Origin: JBDGRJ01 sp042218115
GTDB lineage: Bacteria > Patescibacteriota > Patescibacteriia > Magasanikbacterales > UBA922
Direction: 5' to 3'
Assembly (NCBI GenBank): GCA_042218115.1
Contig: JBDGRJ010000084.1
Span: forward strand, 1 to 20,891
Length of the DNA stretch: 20,891 bases
Part shown: one piece after another, positions 11,476-19,193 of the stretch
Layout: the number at the start of each line of letters is the position of its first letter
Position numbering within the stretch: position 1 is the first letter of the stretch
Program-made: the position numbers and the translations under genes
Notes under the pieces: generated by a model
The model's input: only the letters and a program-made list of their open reading frames with translations
The model's database searches: none
What the model was told of the DNA's origin: nothing

Positions 11476-12969
11476 CTAAAAGTCCACGTTATCTTTTTGT
11501 TTGTGAAATATTCTGTAGATCATTATTACTGTATGCTCGAATACATCCGGTGTTTTCAGTGTGATTACAGCAGTAAAGACAATATAGAGAATTCCATAGA
11601 TATGGAATAAAGCCGGCTCAGTGACATTAATAATCCCAAGTGCGATCAGACCGGCCAGAAGACCTACATGCAGGTCGTCATATTCCTCAAAGTGGTGTAT
11701 CTTTCTTATCAGTGCCACCATCAGAAAGAATAGTGCACCCAGCAGAATTGCGCTGCCTACCGCTCCAAACTCGACCAGCATTTCAAAGTAACCCCAGTCG
11801 AACTCGGTAGTGGTTTTTCCCAGTTTGGATACTTCTAATGTTGCCCCGAGTCCGGTGCCGATTATTGGGTTCTCCATGTATTTATCTATTATCTCGGGCA
11901 GTAGTATCATCCTGGTTCGGGCGCTCAGCTCAGATTCGGGCTGGACGATACTGCTGACTCTCCCTTCAAAGAGCCCCATTCCTAATGTTTGTCCACCGCT
12001 GGCGATAAAGCTGATAAAGATGAATATGATCAGAGCTTGGGCTATTGTAGAGCTGGTGACTTTGAGCCATCGTTTCCAGCTGTGTTTGTAGAGTAATACT
12101 ACGAACCCTCCGACCAGTGCCAGCATATAGTCTCTGGATAAGTTCAGAACAAACACTAGTAAGCTTGCAAAAAGCAGAACTCTCCACATATGGTGATGTT
12201 TCTCATCTTTCATCAGTAGTGAAGATATGATCAGAATAATAGGGGTAATTAGCAGATGAGACTGCTCAACTATTCTAAAGAAACCGTTGCCCATGTTGGT
12301 GATTTTACCCAGATTAACATCTCTAAACCACTTGTAGAACGGCTCTTGCAGCTCTACAAAGCCACCAGAGAAGAGGATAAAGGTAAAGAGAGAAAATACT
12401 GCGGAACCGAGCACAAAAACTATTAGCAACCGAATTAGACCCTCCGTATCCTCTTTTTTCCTGCAAATGTAAAAAGAGGGGAAAAAGAGAAATAGATAAG
12501 CAAAAGGGATAAGATCTCTTATTGCACGTATTCCGTGACCGTTGGTAATTCCAAGTACCGCATAGAAACCAACAGTGCATAAAACAATAACTAGAGTTAA
12601 AAGAGCTTTGCTATCAACTCTCTGTTGAGTGTAAAAATATTCTTCACCAATTTGATGTAAACAAGCTAGCAGTAAGAAGCTAGCTAAAAGAATGGAGCGA
12701 ATTGACAGATCGGCAAAAGCAAAGAACTGGCCGGAACCAGCAATAAGTAATTCACCGATTAATAAGTACCATGCATACCTTGGGTCTCTAAAATACAAGA
12801 CAACGAAAAATACAAAGACTACTGCCGTCAATATAGTTTGTAATACAATCTGTTCAAAAAGTAGAAATGAAAGTAGTCGCAGCGCAAAAAACAGCAAGAA
12901 TAAAAATAGTGTATTCCATTTGTGGAAGATAGAGTAAGGCTTTAAATTGTCCGATATATTATCAAGCAT
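11476..12969 (-). CDS. O-antigen ligase/polymerase-like membrane protein (Wzy/WaaL family)
   Basis: A 497-residue protein with roughly 12 transmembrane segments and a larger extracytoplasmic loop (about residues 330-390). The Wzy_C/WaaL hallmark is the segment NPIIGTGLGATLEVSKLGK just after an Arg-rich stretch (SELSARTRMILLPEIIDKYM), followed by FDWGYFEMLVEFGAVGSAIL, a common pattern of the family. Such proteins polymerise or ligate undecaprenyl-linked glycans on the outer membrane face. Its ATG lies within the last 8 nt of fmt, so it is the last gene of the def-fmt transcription unit while functionally belonging with the flippase and glycosyltransferases on the other strand. Ligase and polymerase cannot be told apart by sequence alone. 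Confidence 0.82.
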   Translation of the reverse strand: MLDNISDNLKPYSIFHKWNTLFLFLLFFALRLLSFLLFEQIVLQTILTAVVFVFFVVLYFRDPRYAWYLLIGELLIAGSGQFFAFADLSIRSILLASFLLLACLHQIGEEYFYTQQRVDSKALLTLVIVLCTVGFYAVLGITNGHGIRAIRDLIPFAYLFLFFPSFYICRKKEDTEGLIRLLIVFVLGSAVFSLFTFILFSGGFVELQEPFYKWFRDVNLGKITNMGNGFFRIVEQSHLLITPIILIISSLLMKDEKHHHMWRVLLFASLLVFVLNLSRDYMLALVGGFVVLLYKHSWKRWLKVTSSTIAQALIIFIFISFIASGGQTLGMGLFEGRVSSIVQPESELSARTRMILLPEIIDKYMENPIIGTGLGATLEVSKLGKTTTEFDWGYFEMLVEFGAVGSAILLGALFFLMVALIRKIHHFEEYDDLHVGLLAGLIALGIINVTEPALFHIYGILYIVFTAVITLKTPDVFEHTVIMIYRIFHKQKDNVDF

Positions 12970-13891
12970 TGCCTAAAGTTTGTGAGTTGATGCGATCGCC
13001 GTAGCCATTAATGAAATCCTTTACGTCCATTTTTTTCTTTCCGGCTGGCTGTATCATCTGTACTGATATCGAACCAGTCCCGCAGCCGATAAACATTTTT
13101 TTGCCTTCTATTTTTACCTTAGCTGGAGAAACATCTTTATCTTCAGGTTTTATTTTGTGGAGCTTCAGCCTATCTCCACCCCAAGTAGTCCAGATGCCCG
13201 GCCAGGGTGTGAATGCTCTATACTTATTATATATATTTTCAGCAGAATTGTTCCAGTCTATTTTTCCATCTTCGCGGCTGAACTGGGAAGTAGTTGTGGA
13301 TTTATTGTCATCTTGTGGTTTAGCTTCTAGCTCTCCGTTGATATATTTAGGTATTGTCTCCAGTAAAGCTTCTGCTCCCAGGTAAGCGAGCTTTTTGTTG
13401 ATGTCCGGGTATTTATCCGTGGGTTCAATTTCCTGCACTTTTTGTAGTAAGATAGGCCCGGTGTCGAGTCCGGCATCCATTTTCATTATAGTTATACCTG
13501 TCTCAGTCTCGCCTTCCAGTAAAGCTGTCTGGATCGGAGCGGGACCTCTGTATTTAGGCAGCAGGGAGGTATGTACATTTAAGATGCCGTGTTTGGGTGT
13601 ATTTAAAATGGATTTTGGAATTATCTCACCGTACTGGGCTGCGACCCCCAGATCGATATCTCCTTGAAGCTCCAAATGTTTCAGCTCCTCAGGCGTCCTA
13701 ATTGCTTGCTTGTGTTTTTGAGCAAACTTTTTGACGGGGGTAGCCTCCTCATTTTGTTTTCTGCCTATCTTGCGGTCGGGTTTGGTAATAACAAGGTCGA
13801 CGAAGATTTGATCAGATTCAACTAAAGCTTTCAGTATCTCTCGTGCAAAATTGCCCGTCCCAAAAAATGTTGTTTTTATTCTCTCAGACAT
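12962..13891 (-). CDS. fmt: Methionyl-tRNA formyltransferase
   Basis: A 309-residue enzyme that formylates initiator Met-tRNA using 10-formyl-THF. The Rossmann-like N-terminal domain begins KTTFFGTGNFAREILKALV. The catalytic triad corresponds to N105 and H107 in LNVHTSLLPKYRGPAPIQTA and D143 in MKMDAGLDTGPIL. The C-terminal OB-like domain starts around residue 210 (SREDGKIDWNNSAENIYNKY, then FTPWPGIWTTW). Length is close to the usual 310-315. It begins one base after the def stop (TAA-t-ATG), so formylation and deformylation enzymes are tightly coupled, and its end overlaps the Wzy-like gene. Confidence 0.95.
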   Translation of the reverse strand: MSERIKTTFFGTGNFAREILKALVESDQIFVDLVITKPDRKIGRKQNEEATPVKKFAQKHKQAIRTPEELKHLELQGDIDLGVAAQYGEIIPKSILNTPKHGILNVHTSLLPKYRGPAPIQTALLEGETETGITIMKMDAGLDTGPILLQKVQEIEPTDKYPDINKKLAYLGAEALLETIPKYINGELEAKPQDDNKSTTTSQFSREDGKIDWNNSAENIYNKYRAFTPWPGIWTTWGGDRLKLHKIKPEDKDVSPAKVKIEGKKMFIGCGTGSISVQMIQPAGKKKMDVKDFINGYGDRINSQTLGNA

Positions 13892-13892
13892 A

Positions 13893-14423
13893 TTATCTAT
13901 TCTTAACTGCTTGCTTTATTGGGTCCACTTCTTCTATATTAGTGGCTTTTTCTATAAATAGTGTTCCTTCCAGATGGTCTACCTCGTGTTGAATTACTCG
14001 GGCAAGATAATCTTGAGCTTGAAATTTTAGTTTATTTCCATCTCGGTCCAGGGCTTCAACTTCTATATTCTTCCACCTTTTTACGGTGCCATAAGTATTT
14101 GGAATAGAAAGACATCCCTCTTTTTGTTTCGTTTCTTTTTTATCGAGCTTGCTCCAATATGGGTTAATTAGTGGGAGATCACCGGACTCTTCAACCGGTA
14201 AATTTACACCTTGCCCCTCAAAGGCATGACTTCCGATAATGGTCATCCTCTTGGGTTTGTTGACCTGAGGACCGGCTAGTCCTACACCTTCAGCTGCATG
14301 CATTGTCTCAATCATGTTATCAATCAATGTCTGTATCTCTTCTGAGTTTATTTCTTCTTTAGTAAGCTCCTCCGTTTTTTGTTGAAGAATATCAGCCGGG
14401 TGCTTCACTATATTTAACTTCAT
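13893..14423 (-). CDS. def: Peptide deformylase
   Basis: A 176-residue metalloenzyme that removes the formyl group from nascent proteins. All three motifs are present: GVGLAGPQV (residues 46-54; the common form is GxGLAAxQ), EGCLSIP with metal ligand C104, and QHEVDHLEG with H146, E147 and H150. An insert at about residues 63-90 (SHAFEGQGVNLPVEESGDLP) enlarges the loop before the INP segment. It sits between priA and fmt in the conserved priA-def-fmt order. A spacer of about 30 nt upstream contains no clear promoter. Confidence 0.95.
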   Translation of the reverse strand: MKLNIVKHPADILQQKTEELTKEEINSEEIQTLIDNMIETMHAAEGVGLAGPQVNKPKRMTIIGSHAFEGQGVNLPVEESGDLPLINPYWSKLDKKETKQKEGCLSIPNTYGTVKRWKNIEVEALDRDGNKLKFQAQDYLARVIQHEVDHLEGTLFIEKATNIEEVDPIKQAVKNR

Positions 14424-14453
14424 ATGCTATAATTACTTTTTAAGTGGTATAAA

Positions 14454-16307
14454 TTAAGGCGAAAGAATAGAGATCGGGTTCGGATCCACTTTCCACTCGT
14501 TGTCTATAGAATTATTCAACCATTTTAGCTCTTTTCTCCAGCTGTCTCGGGGCAGCTTTACCAGTATCATACGCCAGTATTTATTTCTATAGTACTTGGG
14601 GTGCATTTCTTTTGGTTCAGTTATTATTATATTAGTTTTGTATTCCTCTGTCAACTTTTCGCTTAATTTAGAATAAAGCTCTTGTGCTTTTCTTTTGGCT
14701 TCAGCCTCTGTTTTGTTGCCGTAAAAATAACGAACTAGATACTTGTATGGAGGGTAGTTGAGGTTTTTTCTGCTGTTTAGATCCATACGATAAAAACGAT
14801 CCGGCTCAGAGAGTGATTTTAATACCAGCTGATCTGGGTTTATAGATTGGATAAAAAAATCACTGTCGTCTTTGCGAGCATAGTCTACATCCTGGATCAG
14901 CCCCCACACTTTTTCTGAGGTTTTAAACTCAGGGAACCGAAGCTGGCTGTCTATATTTGCAAAAACTATAGTACTTGTATGCTCCCATCGTATATATTTC
15001 AGTGCTTTTTCTGTGCCGACTATAGTATAGCTCTTATTTTCTTTTAGGCTCAGATTATCTGTGTTGCTGTCTATTCTTTTGACCTCTGTCTTGACTATAT
15101 CTTTTAGTTTTTCTTCTATAGCTTCGGTGCCCAAACCTTTTTGCTCTACTACCTCTTCATTGCATTTAGGGCAGGCTAGGGGGATGCTTTCAGTTATATC
15201 ACAGTAGTGGCATTTCAGCTTCTGTTGGTTTTTGTGGTAAATGTAGGGGAGACCACAGTTATTACATTCAGCTGTATAGCTGCACTCCTTGCAGACTATC
15301 GCTCTAGAGTATCCGAGCCGGTTGATAAAAACAAAAGAATCTTTTTCATTATGTGAAAGCTTGTCGCGAACCTTATCGGCAAATACACCATAGTTGCCTG
15401 CTTGTCGCTGCTGTTTCATATTTATTAATCTTGGTCCATCTTGTCCCATGTTTGATATATCCTCTTTCGTGTCTGATTTGGTTTCTATCTTATCTTTGTG
15501 AGTCTGGAAGTAGCTTCTGCAGCTGGGTGAGTAAGAACAGAGAGTAATATCTGCTGAGTGCATCTGCTTTAGCTCACCTGTCAGATCTATACTGTGAAAA
15601 CGTGGTGATTGGTCCCAGTGCTTGTGGTTTTCTTTATGTTCAAAGTCTATAACAATGTTGTTCAATTTTTGGAAAGGCAGGAAAACAGAGCTACGAGTAC
15701 CGACTACAAACTTAGCTTCTTTATTTCGAACCTTCAGCCACCGCTTGAATCTCTCTTTTTGGCTCAGCTCGCTGTGCCAGGTCACCAGGTTTTCTTGTTT
15801 GTTCGCAGACAGCAATTGCTTTATTTGTTCTATGAACCTCGTTTGAGGTACAAGTATTAGACTGTTCGATTCTAAATTTGAATAAACTTCTTTGTGTTGG
15901 TCTTGGTTTCGATAGAGACGAAACCTTGTTTTTGGTGTTTTTTTTGTATCATCATTATTTATTTGTTTAAGCTCGGTTTGTTTTAGTTTTCTTGGTTGAA
16001 CCGGCAAAAATCCCAGTTTCGTTTGAGTCGCGATGGAGATATTGTAAAGCTCGCTTAAGTCTCTAAAGAATTTAAGTCTCTTTTGGCAAAAAAACGGGGT
16101 TTTGTGAACCACAGAGGAGATGGACTTAATTTTGTCTAGATTAGATTCAGAGTTTATCTCATAAACCATACCAAAAATATCCGAACCTCTGAATGGCACC
16201 TTTACTAGCTGCCCCGGCCTCACCTCTGTTTCAGTTTCGTTTGTCTTGTAGTCAAATAACCCCAAATTACTGGGCATTCTCCTTATCGGTGCGACTTTGG
16301 CTATCAT
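14454..16307 (-). CDS. priA: PriA-like primosomal protein N', probably ATPase-inactive
   Basis: A 617-residue PriA relative by order of motifs and by the priA-def-fmt context. PriA restarts stalled replication forks. The N-terminal 3'-DNA-binding domain (about 1-100: GQLVKVPFRGSDIFGMVYEI) is present. The eight zinc-binding cysteines are complete (C339, C342, C348, C351, C366, C369, C379, C382), followed by KGLGTEAIEEKL. The helicase core is eroded: where PriA has GVTGSGKTEVY there is YRNQDQHKEVY (residues 132-142), DEEH is DFEH (221-224), and the QVAGRAGR-type motif VI is QDVDYARKD (472-480). The GTRSSVFLPF motif survives. It may act as a structural fork-recognition protein, like actinobacterial PriA proteins that lack helicase motifs. 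It starts at an ATGA overlap with the upstream gene. Confidence 0.88.
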   Translation of the reverse strand: MIAKVAPIRRMPSNLGLFDYKTNETETEVRPGQLVKVPFRGSDIFGMVYEINSESNLDKIKSISSVVHKTPFFCQKRLKFFRDLSELYNISIATQTKLGFLPVQPRKLKQTELKQINNDDTKKTPKTRFRLYRNQDQHKEVYSNLESNSLILVPQTRFIEQIKQLLSANKQENLVTWHSELSQKERFKRWLKVRNKEAKFVVGTRSSVFLPFQKLNNIVIDFEHKENHKHWDQSPRFHSIDLTGELKQMHSADITLCSYSPSCRSYFQTHKDKIETKSDTKEDISNMGQDGPRLINMKQQRQAGNYGVFADKVRDKLSHNEKDSFVFINRLGYSRAIVCKECSYTAECNNCGLPYIYHKNQQKLKCHYCDITESIPLACPKCNEEVVEQKGLGTEAIEEKLKDIVKTEVKRIDSNTDNLSLKENKSYTIVGTEKALKYIRWEHTSTIVFANIDSQLRFPEFKTSEKVWGLIQDVDYARKDDSDFFIQSINPDQLVLKSLSEPDRFYRMDLNSRKNLNYPPYKYLVRYFYGNKTEAEAKRKAQELYSKLSEKLTEEYKTNIIITEPKEMHPKYYRNKYWRMILVKLPRDSWRKELKWLNNSIDNEWKVDPNPISILSP

Positions 16308-17092
16308 GGTAGTTGCAAATTAGCGACTAGATGACCGGTCCCGAATGCCTGTTCATACGACATTTCATTATAGTCGAAAGTTTCTCTATTCAGGATCCCA
16401 AGCATTACCAGCAGGGGGTTGTAGATGTATTCATCAGCATTGTCAATTGTTTCTTCGTCCATTTTTAGTATTGAGTCTGTATCTGCTTGTTTTAGGAATT
16501 TCTTTATTCTGTTGTCGAATACTGCTGCATCATCATGAAAGCCTGCAGGGGATTCATCGGACAATTTGTGGGACAAATTTCCTGAGGCTATCACGGCTAC
16601 CCTTCTGGTTATTTGTGATACTATGTCTCCTATAATCTCTCCGAACTCAACGTGTGGTTTTTTAGACAGTTCACAGACACTCACTGGTAGTATTTTTACC
16701 TGGTCTAAGTTGTCACCTAAAAAATGCATCGGTACGGAGCTGTCTTTGGAGAGTTTTTTTCTACTTGTCAGCTGAAAGGGTAATTTTTCTACCTCTTGTT
16801 CAATTTGAGTGGCTAGAACCGTATCACAATCCCAGCTTTGTTGTGTGCTTACATCTCCAAACTCTGTAAAATCAGACTCGAATTCCGGCTCCATATTGAT
16901 AGCGAATCTCTCATTAAAATTACTGGAATCTTCGGAGATTAAAATAATTGTCTCCGGTTTGGAGAGATATAGTTCTTGCTCTAGTTGTTTTAATCCCTGT
17001 TTAGTCTGGTCCAGTTTTTCACTTTCTTCTTTGGCTACGTTTTCCAACACTAGGGGGGAGTTTGGTGTTATTGCGGAGAATACTAAAGACAT
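16304..17092 (-). CDS. LigB-fold (class III extradiol dioxygenase-like/MEMO-type) protein lacking metal ligands
   Basis: A 262-residue protein whose layout follows the LigB/PF02900-type extradiol dioxygenase fold. FSAITPNSPLVL is at the N-terminus, PETIILISEDSSNF follows at 46-59, SKDSSVPMHFLGD at 115-127, VAVIASGNLSHKLSDESPAG at 165-184 and SYEQAFGTGHLVANL at 245-259. In the enzymes the corresponding positions read PHxP, SPHG and DHG and supply iron-binding or catalytic histidines. Here they are PN (N11), SED (E54-D55) and DSS. The later GDLSH-like histidine (H175) is kept. Fold assignment is moderately secure; dioxygenase activity is unlikely. The start ATG 17092 lies 7 nt beyond a structured element, and the stop overlaps the priA start (ATGA). 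Function unknown. Confidence 0.65.
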   Translation of the reverse strand: MSLVFSAITPNSPLVLENVAKEESEKLDQTKQGLKQLEQELYLSKPETIILISEDSSNFNERFAINMEPEFESDFTEFGDVSTQQSWDCDTVLATQIEQEVEKLPFQLTSRKKLSKDSSVPMHFLGDNLDQVKILPVSVCELSKKPHVEFGEIIGDIVSQITRRVAVIASGNLSHKLSDESPAGFHDDAAVFDNRIKKFLKQADTDSILKMDEETIDNADEYIYNPLLVMLGILNRETFDYNEMSYEQAFGTGHLVANLQLP

Positions 17093-17099
17093 TGGTTTT

Positions 17100-17238
17100 A
17101 ATTACTCATACGCTTCCAGTCTCATTCTCACCGACCCGGCGTATCGGTTCCGAGGGTTACCTCTTCGCTCTCGCCGCTAAAGCGGCGAGCCATGCCCGCT
17201 TTAGGAGGTAAAATCCGACTGGAAGCGTATGAGTAATT
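17100..17238 (-). ncRNA. Unclassified structured RNA element, copy 2
   Basis: A 139-bp relative of the element at 9445-9585, read on the minus strand. Perfect 22-bp arms (17100-17121 with 17217-17238) close it, with a sequence unrelated to the arms of copy 1. P2 pairs 17205-17210 with 17158-17163 (TACCTC with GAGGTA as transcribed). P3 pairs 17182-17189 with 17170-17177 around a 4-nt loop (CTCGCCGC with GCGGCGAG). P4 pairs 17143-17148 with 17130-17135 (ACCGAT with GTCGGT, loop ACGCCGG). Conserved blocks as transcribed are GGATTT, AGCGGGCATGGC (17200-17189), AGCGA, CCCTCGGA (17156-17149) and GAGAATGA (17129-17122). The arm ends 7 nt before the ATG at 17092. A TATGAT (17251-17246) could place a transcription start at the arm's 5' end. 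Confidence 0.75.
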
Positions 17239-17268
17239 TTGAAAAATCATATGCAATAGAGTAAAAGG

Positions 17269-18678
17269 TTAATTTTTAGATTTAGTCTTTCTGAATATCG
17301 GCTCGCCTGTAGGGTGGAGTGCTCCGGCTTGGGGGTTTAGCCAAACGATATCATCCCAGCTGTACCCGAGGCTGTTAAATGTTTGCTCATCCGGTATGTG
17401 CCTCTTGGTTCCGTTCTCTACTACATATATTTTATTTGATCCTTCTATTCCGAATATCGCTCCGTCTTTTAATTTGATTGGCTCGGCCTCAGTTTTATTT
17501 TGAAATACAGCTCGGTCGGCTTTTCGGATGTTTAAGCCAGGAAAGTTTACTTGTGCTATTGCACGATCTAGAACAGAGCGGTATTTGTCGCCTTTAATAT
17601 AATAGAGCCTTCCAAAATATTCAACCAGCTTGCCTTTAATGTCGTGTTTGTCCTTGGTTATTTCTCTTCCTATCTCATAGTGGCTAATATCTTCTGAGTT
17701 CACTTCTATTATCTCGGCCGGATGATAACCTAAGTAGCGGACTGTTTCTCGGCTGGCGAAAGGTCTGAGGGTTTCATGATCTACTAAGTAGTAATCAGAC
17801 CCGGATTTTAATACAGCATAGTTCGGCAGTGATATCTCTCTGCCGGTCTCATACCGTTCTAGCTCTGATTTGGTGACCTCTATGATCTCGTCGGTGTCAT
17901 ACCTACTGGAGAAAGCCGAGTAGCTGGTAAATCTTCTTTTTTTATCATTTTGGATTAGATAGACATCATTGTCTCCGTAGGCTTTAAGCAGTGATCCATC
18001 AGGGTATTTCTGGTCGAACCATTTTTGCCAGATCTTCCAAAAGTTCTTATTTCCATGTATGTGTGGGGTGTAGGTATAGAGAAAGGCTGTAGCGAAGTTG
18101 GTCGGCTCGACCATTTTGCCGTCTATCTTGTAGCTGAAAGCCGGTTGTTTTATATACTCTTTGTTAGAGTCATTATTATAGTACCAGCGTATTATTCCGG
18201 CGGCGCTGTCTACTTGGTGTGCAAACCCTTTGTGTTGTTGTACATCTGCATCCGCGAGCCTACATCCGTCACAAACTCCATAGCCCGTAGCCCAGTCAAG
18301 CTGCTTTTGAGTCGGGTCGGGGTCATTAATCAGGCTTTGTTCTTTTTGTAGTTTTACTAATAAGTATTTGGGATTGATTTTATGCTCAATTGCAGCTTGA
18401 TGAATTATTTCAGCAGCTGACTTTTTTTCTCCATCTAAATCTTTAGTCCTATAGCTAGCAAGAAAGCTGTCTTTACCTTCAAGAAAAGCTTGAATCTGAC
18501 CTACAGTCATACTGTCTGAGTTTTGCATTTCCTTGTCAGAGATGATGTAGTCGATATTAAACACCTTGTTTTTGCTGGAGCTGGTAGTTTTCTCGGTTTG
18601 GGCCGAGACAAATACTCCAGGCACTAAAAGCAGGGAGAATGTAAAAAATATTGTTATTTGTTTTAGATGTCTATTCAT
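17269..18678 (-). CDS. Secreted lysozyme-like/transglycosylase-like protein with C-terminal surface repeats
   Basis: A 469-residue exported protein. A signal peptide covers residues 1-26 (hydrophobic FFTFSLLLVPGVFV, cleavage likely after VSA). A lysozyme-like domain at about 40-222 shows LLVKLQKEQSLI (E113, candidate catalytic acid), WATGYGVCDGC, GFAHQVDSAAGIIRWYYNN and FATAFLYTYTPHIHGNKNFW with WKIWQKWF after it. I associate this pattern with cell-wall hydrolase-like proteins of Actinobacteria and CPR bacteria. From 229 on there are four repeats of about 55-60 residues (starting near 229, 285, 345 and 404), each with a pattern like VYLIQNDKKRRFTSYSAF and ending in an L-Y-GREI-like segment. 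They are probably surface or glycan binding modules. No lipobox or C-terminal anchor is seen. It likely remodels peptidoglycan; the enzymatic activity is inferred. Confidence 0.75.
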   Translation of the reverse strand: MNRHLKQITIFFTFSLLLVPGVFVSAQTEKTTSSSKNKVFNIDYIISDKEMQNSDSMTVGQIQAFLEGKDSFLASYRTKDLDGEKKSAAEIIHQAAIEHKINPKYLLVKLQKEQSLINDPDPTQKQLDWATGYGVCDGCRLADADVQQHKGFAHQVDSAAGIIRWYYNNDSNKEYIKQPAFSYKIDGKMVEPTNFATAFLYTYTPHIHGNKNFWKIWQKWFDQKYPDGSLLKAYGDNDVYLIQNDKKRRFTSYSAFSSRYDTDEIIEVTKSELERYETGREISLPNYAVLKSGSDYYLVDHETLRPFASRETVRYLGYHPAEIIEVNSEDISHYEIGREITKDKHDIKGKLVEYFGRLYYIKGDKYRSVLDRAIAQVNFPGLNIRKADRAVFQNKTEAEPIKLKDGAIFGIEGSNKIYVVENGTKRHIPDEQTFNSLGYSWDDIVWLNPQAGALHPTGEPIFRKTKSKN

Positions 18679-18732
18679 AAAAATATATTTTACACCACTT
18701 ATTGTAGCTTTTTTGGGTTTATTTTTAAAGTT

Positions 18733-18811
18733 GGGACAAGACTTTCAGGTTCGAGACTATCTCGGCTCGAAGTCTTGAGTTTGTCTCACCAGCGAGAGCC
18801 GGGATGGTCTC
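18733..18811 (-). other. Hairpin-rich upstream region with two exclusive foldings
   Basis: On one folding, 18737-18744 (CAAGACTT) pairs with 18770-18777 (AAGTCTTG), with TTCGAG/CTCGAA available inside and GGGACAA (18733) able to reach TTGTCTC (18781). On the other, 18753-18757 and 18763-18768 (GAGAC, CGGCTC) pair with 18796-18801 and 18807-18811 (GAGCCG, GTCTC). The two foldings share bases and cannot coexist. A promoter-like TTTAAA (18729-18724) and TACAAT (18706-18701), 17 nt apart on the minus strand, lies downstream of this block. It may therefore sit upstream of the secreted-protein transcript or in a longer leader read from the small ORF. Role unknown. Confidence 0.4.
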
Positions 18812-18840
18812 TGCACCTTAAGATGTCATTTAGTAGTTTT

Positions 18841-18883
18841 AAATTAAAAGAGCCCCACCACAGAGACGCTCCCTGCGGTGGGG
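18841..18883 (-). terminator. Intrinsic terminator after the small minus-strand ORF
   Basis: As transcribed on the minus strand, CCCCACCGC (18883-18875) pairs with GTGGTGGGG (18861-18853), including one G-T pair, around a 13-nt loop. It is followed by CTCTTTTAATTT. It starts about 25 nt after the stop codon at 18909. An upstream GGGG (18895-18892) could compete for the first strand. Confidence 0.65.
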
Positions 18884-18908
18884 AAGTGAAGCCCCTCCAA
18901 AATATAGA

Positions 18909-19106
18909 CTAGAAAAAAGCTTGTATTCGACTGAGTACATGTTGCAAGTGTGGGAGCAGCAAGCTTCTGGCTTTATAGTAAGCCAGTCGCCCCCAGTCTT
19001 CTACCCGCTGGAACCAGTGCGGAGGGTATTCCACGTCCGGTTCCAGGTCTTGGTGTTTCTCTTCTGATATGGCGATCACCGGATGTTTTCTTTTGTCACA
19101 GTTCAC
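18909..19106 (-). CDS. Hypothetical small protein, possibly 5'-truncated
   Basis: From GTG at 19106 this gives 65 residues rich in His, Trp and Tyr (HPVIAISEEKHQDLEPDV, then PPHWFQRVEDWGRLAYYKAR). I recognise no family. The same frame stays open upstream for another 22 codons (KAVIATYIGYGKTEFQFF just before the GTG) to a stop near 19175, without ATG, GTG or TTG. The upstream residues look protein-like, so the gene may have lost its original start or use a non-standard one. A convincing terminator follows the stop codon, supporting transcription of this strand. It is divergent from rsmI, whose ATG is at 19194. Confidence 0.45.
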   Translation of the reverse strand: MNCDKRKHPVIAISEEKHQDLEPDVEYPPHWFQRVEDWGRLAYYKARSLLLPHLQHVLSRIQAFF

Positions 19107-19193
19107 GAAAAACTGGAACTCAGTCTTTCCGTAGCCTATGTAGGTTGCTATTACGGCTTTGTTATGCTAAACTTTGAACATCTAATAAAAAAA

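Noticed and set aside
11810..12091. Plus-strand open frame opposite the Wzy/WaaL-like gene
   Set aside because: Antisense shadow of a clearly coding membrane-protein gene.
13011..13667. Two long plus-strand open frames opposite fmt
   Set aside because: They are antisense shadows of fmt, whose motifs and length are complete; they have no start signals and are rich in Ser/Pro/Ile as typical of such shadows.
18745..18760. tRNA T-arm-like GGTTCGAGACT
   Set aside because: No acceptor stem, D-arm or anticodon arm can be fitted around it; the sequence belongs to the competing hairpins.
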